From a bacterium (GTDB taxonomy: Bacteria; Bdellovibrionota; FAC87; UBA2466), in the NCBI GenBank assembly GCA_022842225.1, contig JALHPX010000056.1, forward strand, positions 776 to 11,309: 10,534 bases of DNA, in the 5' to 3' direction. The number at the start of each line of letters is the position of its first letter. Positions within the stretch are counted from its first letter, which is position 1. Position numbers and translations under genes: made by a program. A model generated the notes under the pieces. That model saw nothing but the letters and a program-made list of their open reading frames with translations, searched no databases and was not told the DNA's origin. This document shows, piece after piece, positions 1 to 7,466 of this stretch.

Positions 1-56
1 AAAATTTAACGCGCGCGCACCCAAGCGCTCGGTTTTCTTTGGGAATATGCCGATAA
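1..56. other. Short unassigned contig edge
   Basis: These 56 bases hold no gene I can name. Two frames are open from the edge: one ends with TAA at 54-56, just before the pgpH GTG, and one runs to TAA at 95-97. Either could be the tail of an upstream gene, but 17-31 residues give no recognisable motif. No adapter sequence is seen at this end. Confidence 0.3.
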
Positions 57-2429
57 GTGTACGGGCTAGGGGGCATTTTTTTGCCAACCGTATTTAAAAA
101 CTTTTGGGCGAAAACCAAGGGCACTTTCGGAAATGGGTTCGAGGCCTGGGCACGCCTTTTTGAAGGGCGCCCTGCTAGCGAAGCTGCTCCCGCGGAGGCC
201 GTTTATCGACGGAAACAGTGGGCGCATTTTGCGTACGCCATTCTTTTCTCCGCCGTGTTTTCGGCCGTCATCGTTGCGCCTGGACCCGATCACGTCGACA
301 TCCCGCAAGTAAACGCCGGCGACGTTGCTAACACCACCATTCGCTCACCGCTCACCGCGCGCGTGGAGCCGCGAGAGCTACCCGCCAGCGAGCGCGATGC
401 GCTGATGAAAAAAGTTTCACCGGTGTTCGACTACGATGATCGCGCCATTCCAAACTGGCTTCAAAACTGGGAAAAGGTTTTCCAAACCGTTCAAGGCCAA
501 GTCAAAGCGGCCAAAATCGCAAGCCTAAAAGCCAGCGGCGCGCTCGAACTTGATCGCCTCGCGCAAACGATTCAAGCGATTACCGGCCAAGAACTGGCGC
601 GCGAAGAACTGATTTGGTTGCACCAACGCAAGTTTAACGAAAGCATCGAAAAAACTTTCATGATGCTGGCGAAGCCCCTCATCGGCCGCCTCGTCGCCGC
701 TGAAGATCTCTTCCCTAGTTACTACGGCACCGGCATCGTCATTCGACAAATCCAGCTAGGATTAAATGAAGCGCTCATTCAAGACGTCTCGCGCATCTGG
801 AGCTTGGACCACGCTCGCCAATTAATTGGTCACGTGCTCGCTACTTTGCCTCAGCACCAAACCGAAGAAAAACAGCGCGTCGCTCACATCGTCAAACAAC
901 TCGTCATCCCCAACCTCACTTATAATGCCGCCCTCACTCAGCGCCGCGTGGAACTCCTTCTTGCCGAACGCCGAGCACCTGCACGTCGGGTCGAGCGCGG
1001 TGAAATCCTCGTACAACGCGGAGAGCGCATCACCGAAGGCCAAAAAGAACTTCTAGCCACCATGCGCGAACTCTGCTCGTGGAAGTCGCGGACTTATCAA
1101 TTCACTTTGATTCTCGTTCTACTGATGGTGCTCTTCTCTGTGCTTTTCCGTCTTGAATTGGGCCGCAAGAGTTTCTGGCGCCTTACCCTGAAGAACGCAC
1201 TCGTCCTCATGCTAGTTTCCACGGCAACACTTGTAGCCGTTAAATTTAGTGTTCCTCAATTAGTGAAGTTCCTTGTGCGCTTCCGAATCGACAGCGGCGC
1301 GGAATACCTAATGCCAGCTGCCGCCGGCGGAATGATTCTCCACTTAGTGCTCGGCAAAGAAATCGCCTACACCTTCGCACTCCTCATTAGCTCGGCCTGC
1401 GCGCTCTGGCTCGATCAGAAGTACAGCTTTGGCATCTGGATGTTTGTCACCACGGCAACGGCAATTCAGACCATCGGTGCGTGCAAACAACGAACGGATA
1501 TTTATAAATCCGGACTTCTCAGCGGCAAGGCCGGCGCCTTCCTAGTTCTCGCCTTTTCTCTGCTGGAATATTTTGGCAAGCAAAGTGTCGACTGGAGTCA
1601 CGTCCTAACAGTAGCCACTTTCTCGCTGATCTCGGGTTTGATGAGCGCAATTCTCACTAGCTCTCTGATTCCGGTAATGGAATGGATTTTTGGCTACACC
1701 ACTAGCTTAAAACTATTGGAGCTTTCTAATTTCAATCACCCACTCTTGCACAATCTCATGATGAAGGCCCCGGGCACATACCACCACTCGGTGATCGCCG
1801 GTAGCCTTGCAGAAATTGCAGCAGACAGAGTGAAAGCAAATCCACTCTTAGCGCGCGTCGCGGCCTACTACCACGACATTGGCAAGATGACGAAGCCGCT
1901 CTATTTCATTGAGAACCAACCGCCGAACCACAATCCGCACGACGCCCTCACGCCGTCGATTAGCGCCAAAATTCTCTTTGCGCACGTAAAAATCGGCGTG
2001 CGCATGGCCGAAGAACACAACCTTGGCGACGATATTACGGGCATTATCGAACAGCATCACGGCACCACTTTGATTTCGTATTTTTTTAACCGTGCTAAGG
2101 ATCACTGCAAAGACGGCCATGACCACGCTAATGAAGGCGATTTCCGTTATCCCGGCCCCAAGCCGCAAACACGCGAAGCCGCGATTGTGATGTTAGCCGA
2201 CTCATGCGAAGCCGCCACCCGCAGCATTGTCGATCCAACGCCCGCGAAGATTCAGAATATGGTCCGGAACATCATCAACAATCGGTTCTTAGAGCAACAG
2301 TTCGGCGACTGCGATTTAACTTTGAATGACTTGAAGATTATTGAGGAATGCTTCGTTCGCACTCTCGTTTCCATTTATCACAACCGAATTGAATACCCTG
2401 GGCAGAAAGAAGCTGTGTCCAACAGCTAG
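57..2429 (+). CDS. pgpH: PgpH-type 7TM-HD cyclic-di-AMP phosphodiesterase
   Basis: The 790-residue membrane protein is predicted to hydrolyse the second messenger c-di-AMP to pApA. Seen: a cytoplasmic N-terminus, a membrane segment near residues 55-75, an extracytoplasmic domain to about 340, a run of about seven hydrophobic helices at about 349-547, then a C-terminal HD domain. The metal-site motifs are intact: TYHHS (H576, H577), YYHDIGK (H606, D607), EQHHGT (H667, H668) and LADSCEA (D715). This order matches the 7TMR-HDED/7TM-HD family, whose characterised member is Listeria PgpH; substrate specificity is inferred from that. The start is uncertain. GTG at 57 directly follows an in-frame TAA (54-56) and has only a distant GGGA. 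TTG at 81 has AGGGGG seven bases upstream and would give 782 residues. No in-frame ATG occurs until residue 116. ybeY lies 22 bp downstream, the common pgpH-ybeY order, so co-transcription is likely. Confidence 0.93.
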   Translation: MYGLGGIFLPTVFKNFWAKTKGTFGNGFEAWARLFEGRPASEAAPAEAVYRRKQWAHFAYAILFSAVFSAVIVAPGPDHVDIPQVNAGDVANTTIRSPLTARVEPRELPASERDALMKKVSPVFDYDDRAIPNWLQNWEKVFQTVQGQVKAAKIASLKASGALELDRLAQTIQAITGQELAREELIWLHQRKFNESIEKTFMMLAKPLIGRLVAAEDLFPSYYGTGIVIRQIQLGLNEALIQDVSRIWSLDHARQLIGHVLATLPQHQTEEKQRVAHIVKQLVIPNLTYNAALTQRRVELLLAERRAPARRVERGEILVQRGERITEGQKELLATMRELCSWKSRTYQFTLILVLLMVLFSVLFRLELGRKSFWRLTLKNALVLMLVSTATLVAVKFSVPQLVKFLVRFRIDSGAEYLMPAAAGGMILHLVLGKEIAYTFALLISSACALWLDQKYSFGIWMFVTTATAIQTIGACKQRTDIYKSGLLSGKAGAFLVLAFSLLEYFGKQSVDWSHVLTVATFSLISGLMSAILTSSLIPVMEWIFGYTTSLKLLELSNFNHPLLHNLMMKAPGTYHHSVIAGSLAEIAADRVKANPLLARVAAYYHDIGKMTKPLYFIENQPPNHNPHDALTPSISAKILFAHVKIGVRMAEEHNLGDDITGIIEQHHGTTLISYFFNRAKDHCKDGHDHANEGDFRYPGPKPQTREAAIVMLADSCEAATRSIVDPTPAKIQNMVRNIINNRFLEQQFGDCDLTLNDLKIIEECFVRTLVSIYHNRIEYPGQKEAVSNS

Positions 2430-2451
2430 AGCTGCTATAGACGACGCATCC

Positions 2452-2925
2452 ATGATTTTGGTCCAACTCTCACGCGCAAAGAAACTCTCTCCTACAGCCA
2501 GGACCCGCATGCGCGAAGCAGCGATCGCCGCTCTTTCCGTGGTACCCCGCAGTCATTGTCTCTTTGAGCGTTTAAAGAACGAAACTTGGCGCCTCGATAT
2601 TCATCTTCTTAAGCCCGATGAAATTCAGGCCTTAAATGGTCGCTATCGCGATAAAGACAAGCCAACAGACGTTCTCTCCTTCCCGCTCTGGGGCGGAGAT
2701 TGGGTCACCCCGGATAGTCACAAAGCATTAGGCGAGATTTTTATTTGTGAGCCGATTGCTCGCAAGCAATGCAAACTATTTGGCAACACTCCTACCCAGG
2801 AGCTCGAGCGCTTGGTGATTCACGGCACCCTGCATGTCTTGGAATTTGATCACGAACGCAGCAAAGCAGACGAAAAAATCATGACGGCCCTGGAGAAAAA
2901 GGCCGTCAAAAAAACCCGCGCCTAA
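2452..2925 (+). CDS. ybeY: YbeY endoribonuclease (rRNA maturation factor)
   Basis: A cytoplasmic zinc-dependent endoribonuclease of the YbeY/UPF0054 family, which in other bacteria acts in 16S rRNA 3'-end maturation and late 70S ribosome quality control. The 157-residue product has the family signature KPTDVLSFP and the zinc triad HGTLHVLEFDH (H124, H128, H134). Both match the H-x3-H-x5-H pattern, and the length is normal for the family. The reading frame is open back to an ATG at 2341 inside pgpH. I chose ATG 2452 because it lies just after the pgpH stop and leaves a normal N-terminus. No clear Shine-Dalgarno sequence precedes it, so translation may be coupled to pgpH. The 3' end (codons for the lysine-rich tail) overlaps a hairpin that probably ends the opposing lolC transcript. 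The assignment is secure; the exact start is less so. Confidence 0.93.
   Translation: MILVQLSRAKKLSPTARTRMREAAIAALSVVPRSHCLFERLKNETWRLDIHLLKPDEIQALNGRYRDKDKPTDVLSFPLWGGDWVTPDSHKALGEIFICEPIARKQCKLFGNTPTQELERLVIHGTLHVLEFDHERSKADEKIMTALEKKAVKKTRA
2873..2908 (-). terminator. Probable intrinsic terminator of the lolC operon, inside ybeY
   Basis: Positions 2882-2889 (TGACGGCC) and 2901-2908 (GGCCGTCA) form a perfect 8-bp GC-rich stem with an 11-base loop. Read on the minus strand, the stem is followed after four bases by six T residues (complement of A 2873-2878). This places a Rho-independent-like signal about 30-65 bases beyond the lolC stop codon, wholly within the coding end of convergent ybeY. 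On the plus strand the stem is followed by A residues, so it would not end the ybeY transcript. The four-base gap before the T tract makes it a moderate rather than ideal terminator. Confidence 0.55.
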
Positions 2926-2936
2926 ACTTCTCAAAC

Positions 2937-4142
2937 CTATTCCCGCATCGCCTCAACCGGATCCAATGTAGTGGCTCGCCACGACGGATAGAGCGTAGCC
3001 AAAAGCACGAGCGAAGTAGCGACGACATAAACCGCAATCACCGACCACGGCCGTACTTCCACCGGCACCATGCGCACATAGTAGATGTCAGGAAACTGGT
3101 ACACATACTGAATCACAGCCAGCAGCGTGAAACTCAGAAACGCGCCTATGATCATGCCCACCAGTCCCAAAAAAAGCCCCTGCCAGAGAAACACCTGCCG
3201 AATGGCCGCTCTTGAAGCGCCCATGGCGCGCAGGATACCGATATTGCGTCGCTTATGAGTGACGTGCATCATCAACGTAATTGCGACGTTTAAGACCGCG
3301 ATAAAAACCGCAAAACTCAAAATCAAAAACATACCCCACTGCTCGAGTTTTAAACTCGCAAACAGTGCCGCATTAAAACTCTGCCAGCTCTTCGCGGTAA
3401 GCCCTTCGGGCAGCACGTCTGTCAAAGCCGCAGCCACTTCCTCGCTATCGTCAATATTATTGACCCAAACGCGCCAGCCAGAGATCTTGCCGGGGCTCGA
3501 ACTCAGATCCTGCGCGTCTTGCAGCAGCACAAACGCATATTGTTTATCGAGTTCGTAACTCTCGGAAAAATAGAGCCCGCTCACTAGAAAACTAAAATTA
3601 TCAGCCAAAGCTCCCATCGCACCCGACTTACGAATGGGCGAAATCAATCGCAACTCGGAGCCCACTCCGGCCTTTAGAAAATGCGCAAGCTCTCCGCCGA
3701 GTACGACTTGTGGCGGCGCCGCAGCGGGATCGGGAGGGCCACCCGATTCCATTTCTTTTTTCATTCTTTCTAATTCTTCAGGAGGCAAACCCCAGACCAC
3801 GACTCCGAGTCCCGCGGCTTTGCCCTCGGTTTGCGCAATCATTTCGAGTTCTACAAAGGGCACGACGCGCGCGACCTGATCATTTTGCTCGAGCTTTTTT
3901 TGAATGGCTTCGAAGTTTGCAACCTGGCGACCATCCTCGGCCTTCACCATAATGTGGGGATACGCTTTGAGGAGAGAATCGCGGATGGAGGATTCCAATC
4001 CGTACATTACCGAGAGCAACGCGCACATGGTGCCCGTGCCTACTCCAATAGCTGCCCAGGCAAAGAGAGTCATCGGACTAAAACGCCCACGCTCTGTTCC
4101 CAGCAGCATGAAACGCCAGCCCAACATTTTTTCTACGGACAT
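2937..4142 (-). CDS. LolC/LolE-like lipoprotein-release ABC transporter permease
   Basis: A 401-residue inner-membrane permease of the LolC/LolE (MacB/FtsX fold) type. With the LolD ATPase, such proteins extract lipoproteins from the inner membrane and pass them to periplasmic LolA. Seen: one membrane segment near residues 27-47, a large periplasmic domain from about 50 to 265, and three C-terminal segments near 269-292, 322-343 and 363-383. The conserved cytoplasmic loop RRNIGILRAMGAS (about 298-310) and the tail TLDPVEAMRE are typical of the family. The ATG at 4142 has TGGGG about eight bases upstream. The gene follows the acidic Pro-rich protein by 46 bp on the same strand. No LolD ATPase is in the window, so its partner must be encoded elsewhere. 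A MacB-like or other FtsX-family exporter role cannot be excluded, and LolC and LolE cannot be told apart here. Confidence 0.85.
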   Translation of the reverse strand: MSVEKMLGWRFMLLGTERGRFSPMTLFAWAAIGVGTGTMCALLSVMYGLESSIRDSLLKAYPHIMVKAEDGRQVANFEAIQKKLEQNDQVARVVPFVELEMIAQTEGKAAGLGVVVWGLPPEELERMKKEMESGGPPDPAAAPPQVVLGGELAHFLKAGVGSELRLISPIRKSGAMGALADNFSFLVSGLYFSESYELDKQYAFVLLQDAQDLSSSPGKISGWRVWVNNIDDSEEVAAALTDVLPEGLTAKSWQSFNAALFASLKLEQWGMFLILSFAVFIAVLNVAITLMMHVTHKRRNIGILRAMGASRAAIRQVFLWQGLFLGLVGMIIGAFLSFTLLAVIQYVYQFPDIYYVRMVPVEVRPWSVIAVYVVATSLVLLATLYPSWRATTLDPVEAMRE

Positions 4143-4188
4143 GCCAAAACCCCAGGTTGCTCACTTGCAACGGTCTAGGGACTAGAAA

Positions 4189-4749
4189 CTAATCGCCAGA
4201 GCCGCCGGTAAAATCTTGCTGGAAATTATCGGCTGGAGGTTCGGAGAAGTCACTCTCCCCTTCCGGAGGCGGTGGAGGGGCATCCGTGAATTCTGTGTCT
4301 GGCGCGCGGTCGCCGCTATTGTCTTCCGAAGGTGGTTCCCAAGAGCCCTGACCGGATTCTCCAGACTCGGGCTGAGGTTCCCCTTCGGTATTCCAAGCTT
4401 GTTTTTGGCCAGGAATTTTATCCAGGCCCTGAGGCTCTTGCATGCGTAAGTGAGGGGTATCCCGGGGAGCAGGTATGCCGTCACCGCGGACCTGAGTCTT
4501 GGGCTTAAAGCCTTCGCGGGTGATTTCAATCGGCGGCATCTTACGCGCTTCAGGCGGCGTAGCGCCGGCGGAAGGGGTGGTCTCGTCGTCCACGTAGTGG
4601 TCGTCTGGCTCGATTTCTGAATCCACAACCGCTTCAGGCGCGGCCGGCTTTTCATCAGGCGAAGTTTGAACCATGCGGACGGAGACGATTGCGAGCAACA
4701 GCCCGCCCACTCCAAGCAAAGCCCAGGCCCATTTACGTGTCTTATTCAT
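4189..4749 (-). CDS. Membrane-anchored acidic, proline-rich protein of unknown function
   Basis: I do not recognise a family for this 186-residue product. It starts with a short basic stretch (MNKTRK) and one hydrophobic segment at about residues 8-26, which could be a signal anchor. The remaining ~160 residues are low-complexity, rich in Pro, Glu, Asp, Gly and Ser, with a PPPPPEGESDF run and a strongly acidic tail. This suggests an extended, disordered periplasmic segment. The ATG at 4749 has AAGGA about six bases upstream, which supports this frame over a second open minus-strand frame at 4182-4715. It lies 46 bp before the LolC-like gene, so it is probably the first gene of a two-gene operon. 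A role as an envelope spacer or a LolC partner is only inference from position. Low complexity will make homology searches weak. Confidence 0.72.
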   Translation of the reverse strand: MNKTRKWAWALLGVGGLLLAIVSVRMVQTSPDEKPAAPEAVVDSEIEPDDHYVDDETTPSAGATPPEARKMPPIEITREGFKPKTQVRGDGIPAPRDTPHLRMQEPQGLDKIPGQKQAWNTEGEPQPESGESGQGSWEPPSEDNSGDRAPDTEFTDAPPPPPEGESDFSEPPADNFQQDFTGGSGD

Positions 4750-4758
4750 TGCTTGTCC

Positions 4759-4797
4759 TTGGGAAGATTCTTCTTAAGTGCTATACCTTACGCCACC
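4759..4797 (+). promoter_or_regulatory. Candidate promoter of lysS, near-leaderless
   Basis: TTGGGA (4759-4764) and TATACC (4782-4787) are separated by 17 bases, and the second is preceded by TG at the extended -10 position (TGCTATACC). Transcription would start near 4794, four or five bases before the lysS ATG at 4798, and no Shine-Dalgarno sequence is seen. The 48-bp gap is shared with the divergent 4189-4749 gene, whose AAGGA site overlaps the -35 side of this promoter on the other strand. This rests on motif matching only. Confidence 0.4.
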
Positions 4798-6477
4798 ATG
4801 CAAAAACCAGAAAAAAACCCCAAATCCGCGCAAGGCGCCGAAATCGATGACGAAATTATTAGCGGTCACTGGGCCGATAATGCCGCAAAAGATCTGATTC
4901 AGAAGCACCCAGGCAAGTCGGATTTTGTATGCGCTTCGGGAATTTCCCCCAGCGGCGTGGTCCATATCGGGAACTTCCGCGAGGTATTCACCTCTGAATT
5001 AGTGGTGCGAGCCCTTCGCGACAAGGGCAAGAAGGTTCGGTTTTTGTATAGCTGGGATGACTATGATGCGTTCCGCAAGGTGCCGGCCAACCTGCCCAAC
5101 CAAGAGAAGCTCGCTGGTGAGTTGAGAAAACCGCTATCGGATTTTCCCGATCCCTTGGGCACGGACAAATCCTATGCCTCGCACTTTGAAAAACTTTTTG
5201 AATCCGAGATTTCTCAATTGGGCATCGAGCCTGACTATATTTATCAGAACGAAGCCTACCGCAGCTGCAAGTATGCCGATGGCATTCGCATCGCCCTGGA
5301 AAACCAAAGCAAGATTGCTGAAATCTTAAATCGCTATCGCACCGAGCCGCTGCCGGCGAGCTGGTCTTGCGTCACGGTCTATAGTGCGACCAATGGCAAA
5401 GACGACACCAAGATCATTGGCTACGAAGCTCCCAACACGATTCGTTATTTCTGTCGCGAAGCTAAAAAAGAACTCACCACCGACTTCACCAAAGAAGGCT
5501 TAGTAAAATTACTGTGGCGCGTGGACTGGCCGATGCGCTGGGCGCATGAGGGAGTGGATTTTGAGCCGGGTGGAAAAGACCATTCCTCACAAGGCGGGTC
5601 TTATGAAACGGGCGTTGTGATTGCCCGCGAAATCTACAAGGTCGAGCCGCCCCATTACGTGCAGTACGATTTCGTACTGGCAAAAGGATTGGGCGCAAAG
5701 CTCTCCTCCTCGTCGGGAAATTTGATTTCCGTGTCGCAGGCGTTGGAAGTGTATGAGCCCGCGGTGATTCGTTGGATTTTCGCGAGCCGCAAACCGAATT
5801 TGGATTTCACCATTGCGTTCGATCTCGACGTGATGAAAGCTTATGACGATTTTGATCGCTGCGAGCGCTATGCTTTTGGCGCCGAAGAAGGCGAACCAAA
5901 GCGCGTGAATTACGAAAAACGTATCTACGAACTTTCGTGCACGGCCCACACTACCGACGCGGATCTCAAAGGCAAGCCATTGCCGCCGCAATTTGGCATT
6001 CGTCACCTTTGCAATATTTTGCAGATCTTCGAAGGCGATCAAACGCGCGCGCAATCTTACTACCAGGAATTGCTCTCTCAGCCGGGCGGAGAAGCTAGGT
6101 ATAAGAGCCGCGCAACCCGCGCATGGAATTGGATCCAGAACTACGCTCCTGAAGCATTCCGCTTTAAGATTCGTCCCGATGGTGAAGAAGTTCCGGCCGC
6201 TAAGTATCCCGAAGCCGTAAAGGCAATCGTGGCATTGCTCGAAGACTATGCCAAAAAGCCAAAAGTCACCGAGAGCGCTGGCGTGGCGCTTTATGAAGAA
6301 AAATTAGCGAGCGATCTGTTCGAGATCATGAAAGCCAATTCTCTCGACGCTAAAACGTTTTTCCCCGAGGTATACGGAATACTCATCAACAAGCCGAGCG
6401 GCCCAAAATTGGGTTCGTTCCTATTGACGATGGGTGTGGCTCGGGCGGCAGCGATTCTGAACCGCGCGCTGAAGTAA
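4798..6477 (+). CDS. lysS: Class I (archaeal-type) lysyl-tRNA synthetase
   Basis: This cytoplasmic enzyme charges tRNA(Lys) with lysine using ATP. The 559-residue protein is the class I form, not the class II LysRS usual in proteobacteria. Seen: the Rossmann-fold HIGH motif as HIGN (56-59), the LysRS-I-specific YSWDDYDAFRKVP block (W86, D87, D88), GKDH (259-262) followed by GGSYETG, and the KMSKS-like loop KLSSSSGN (301-308). The region from about 310 to the end is predicted to form the helical anticodon-binding domain. The frame stays open to an ATG at 4666, but that would run through the divergent gene. ATG 4798 gives a normal N-terminus about 22 residues before the conserved SGHWAD block. 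A candidate promoter ends just before it. Class I LysRS is established for most archaea, spirochetes and many alphaproteobacteria. Its presence here suggests old lateral transfer or a lineage trait. No frameshift or missing motif is seen. Confidence 0.95.
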   Translation: MQKPEKNPKSAQGAEIDDEIISGHWADNAAKDLIQKHPGKSDFVCASGISPSGVVHIGNFREVFTSELVVRALRDKGKKVRFLYSWDDYDAFRKVPANLPNQEKLAGELRKPLSDFPDPLGTDKSYASHFEKLFESEISQLGIEPDYIYQNEAYRSCKYADGIRIALENQSKIAEILNRYRTEPLPASWSCVTVYSATNGKDDTKIIGYEAPNTIRYFCREAKKELTTDFTKEGLVKLLWRVDWPMRWAHEGVDFEPGGKDHSSQGGSYETGVVIAREIYKVEPPHYVQYDFVLAKGLGAKLSSSSGNLISVSQALEVYEPAVIRWIFASRKPNLDFTIAFDLDVMKAYDDFDRCERYAFGAEEGEPKRVNYEKRIYELSCTAHTTDADLKGKPLPPQFGIRHLCNILQIFEGDQTRAQSYYQELLSQPGGEARYKSRATRAWNWIQNYAPEAFRFKIRPDGEEVPAAKYPEAVKAIVALLEDYAKKPKVTESAGVALYEEKLASDLFEIMKANSLDAKTFFPEVYGILINKPSGPKLGSFLLTMGVARAAAILNRALK

Positions 6478-6569
6478 TGCGGCGCGCATGCGGTTCTGGC
6501 AGATAAATCAGACGCAGTTGTCAGTTTCCCAACAGACGCGAGGCCGGCTTCCATCGGCACAGCTCTTGC

Positions 6570-6604
6570 TTTGCTCTCCAGCAAAACTCTTGGGGGATTC
6601 ATCG
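6570..6604 (+). promoter_or_regulatory. Leader hairpin and strong ribosome binding site
   Basis: The 127 bases between lysS and the next gene contain a perfect 6-bp hairpin, TTTGCT (6570-6575) and AGCAAA (6580-6585) with loop CTCC. Seven bases after it is GGGGGA (6592-6597), itself seven bases before the ATG at 6605. The GGGGGA fixes the start of the downstream gene. The hairpin could affect ribosome access or simply be chance. TTGTCA at 6518-6523 resembles a -35 box, but no -10 box sits at the right distance. Confidence 0.35.
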
Positions 6605-7405
6605 ATGTACGGCAAAACAGTCTTGCGAACTCTTCTCTTTCTCGCGCCTTTTACGTTTGGTTGCGCGACCTCACCAAAATTGGAAACCTATCCGCGTAAT
6701 CACTACGAACGCCCCTACTCACTACCTGAAAAAGTTGTCTCGTGGGGTATTGCGGCGTCTTACTCCGGAACTGTTGATGACGAGGATGGAGCCGATGGTT
6801 TGGGTCTGCCCATCGCGACGAGTACCGCCGGACTGGCTCAATACCTAAGTTTCCGCTACGGCCTCAACGACGATTGGACGTTGATTTTTAGCCCGTTGCC
6901 AACGGGTGTTTCGCGTGGCCTCGTAAATTCCGCAGACGACAGAGCTGGATTAAGCTTGGGCCTGAACTACGTTCCTTTTCTAGCAGCCGATCTCAATCCC
7001 TGGATGTCCGTTGGTTGGCTACACCGTTTTGATAAAGAGTTTGGCTGGGAAACCCATTTAAATCTTTCATTAGTTCATAGCTCCACGCAAAACGCCTTAA
7101 GCTTTTACTTTCAAGCGTCCACGGGGCCTGTTTGGAAAGTGGGAGAACTCTCTCAGTTTGATATCTCCCTTCTTTGCACGACTCGCCCCAATCCAGGGGG
7201 CCTCAATCGGCGAGTTCGCTGGGACAATTTTTACCCCGAACAGACCTATCGTCGCGGTCAGGAAATTTATGCTTCGTTTGGACCTCAATTTTCTTTCTCG
7301 ACCAGCATGACCCGACACTGGGACTTTTTCTTCGACAATACGGTTCTCTACGACAACTCCTTCCGCAGTTTTTCGACGGGAATTGGCTTCTCAAGGCAGT
7401 GGTAA
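6605..7405 (+). CDS. Exported protein with beta-barrel-like C-terminus, possible outer-membrane protein
   Basis: This 266-residue protein has an N-terminal signal sequence: K4 and R8, a hydrophobic core at about 9-18, then FGC with Cys20. Cys20 could be lipidated, but TFGC is a poor lipobox match because threonine occupies -3 and phenylalanine -2. The mature part alternates polar and hydrophobic residues with many aromatic and glycine residues. It ends in FSTGIGFSRQW, an amphipathic terminal strand with a final aromatic residue, as in outer-membrane barrels recognised by BamA. I do not recognise a specific family. The frame is open to ATG 6488, but GGGGGA seven bases before ATG 6605 and the signal sequence fix the later start. 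It may be the first gene of a pair with the exported protein at 7467. It could be a small porin-like barrel or a lipid-anchored one. Confidence 0.75.
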   Translation: MYGKTVLRTLLFLAPFTFGCATSPKLETYPRNHYERPYSLPEKVVSWGIAASYSGTVDDEDGADGLGLPIATSTAGLAQYLSFRYGLNDDWTLIFSPLPTGVSRGLVNSADDRAGLSLGLNYVPFLAADLNPWMSVGWLHRFDKEFGWETHLNLSLVHSSTQNALSFYFQASTGPVWKVGELSQFDISLLCTTRPNPGGLNRRVRWDNFYPEQTYRRGQEIYASFGPQFSFSTSMTRHWDFFFDNTVLYDNSFRSFSTGIGFSRQW

Positions 7406-7466
7406 TTCTGGGCCTTAGACGACGAGAAAAGTTGCTAGCGCCCTGCAGTTGAGCTAGTTAGGCGGC

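Noticed and set aside
2..97. Open frame from the contig edge as the tail of an upstream gene such as phoH
   Set aside because: The 31 residues show no recognisable motif and the frame overlaps the pgpH start, so there is no support for naming it.
4182..4715. Second long open frame (177 codons) on the minus strand, rich in Arg, Lys, Pro and Ser
   Set aside because: It overlaps the 4189-4749 gene in another frame. It lacks a ribosome site and signal features, and its composition is what a frame-shifted reading of Pro/Glu-rich codons produces.
4666..4797. Upstream extension of lysS to an earlier ATG
   Set aside because: It would run through the start of the divergent 4189-4749 gene and adds a sequence unlike LysRS.
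5587..6054. 155-codon open frame antisense to lysS
   Set aside because: It lies wholly within strongly conserved LysRS coding sequence and has no recognisable domain or ribosome site, so it is a coding shadow.
6460..6495. Imperfect hairpin over the lysS stop codon (AACCGC with GCGGTT plus GCGC pairs) as a terminator
   Set aside because: It has a two-base bulge, a 14-base loop and no T tract afterwards, so it does not look like an intrinsic terminator.
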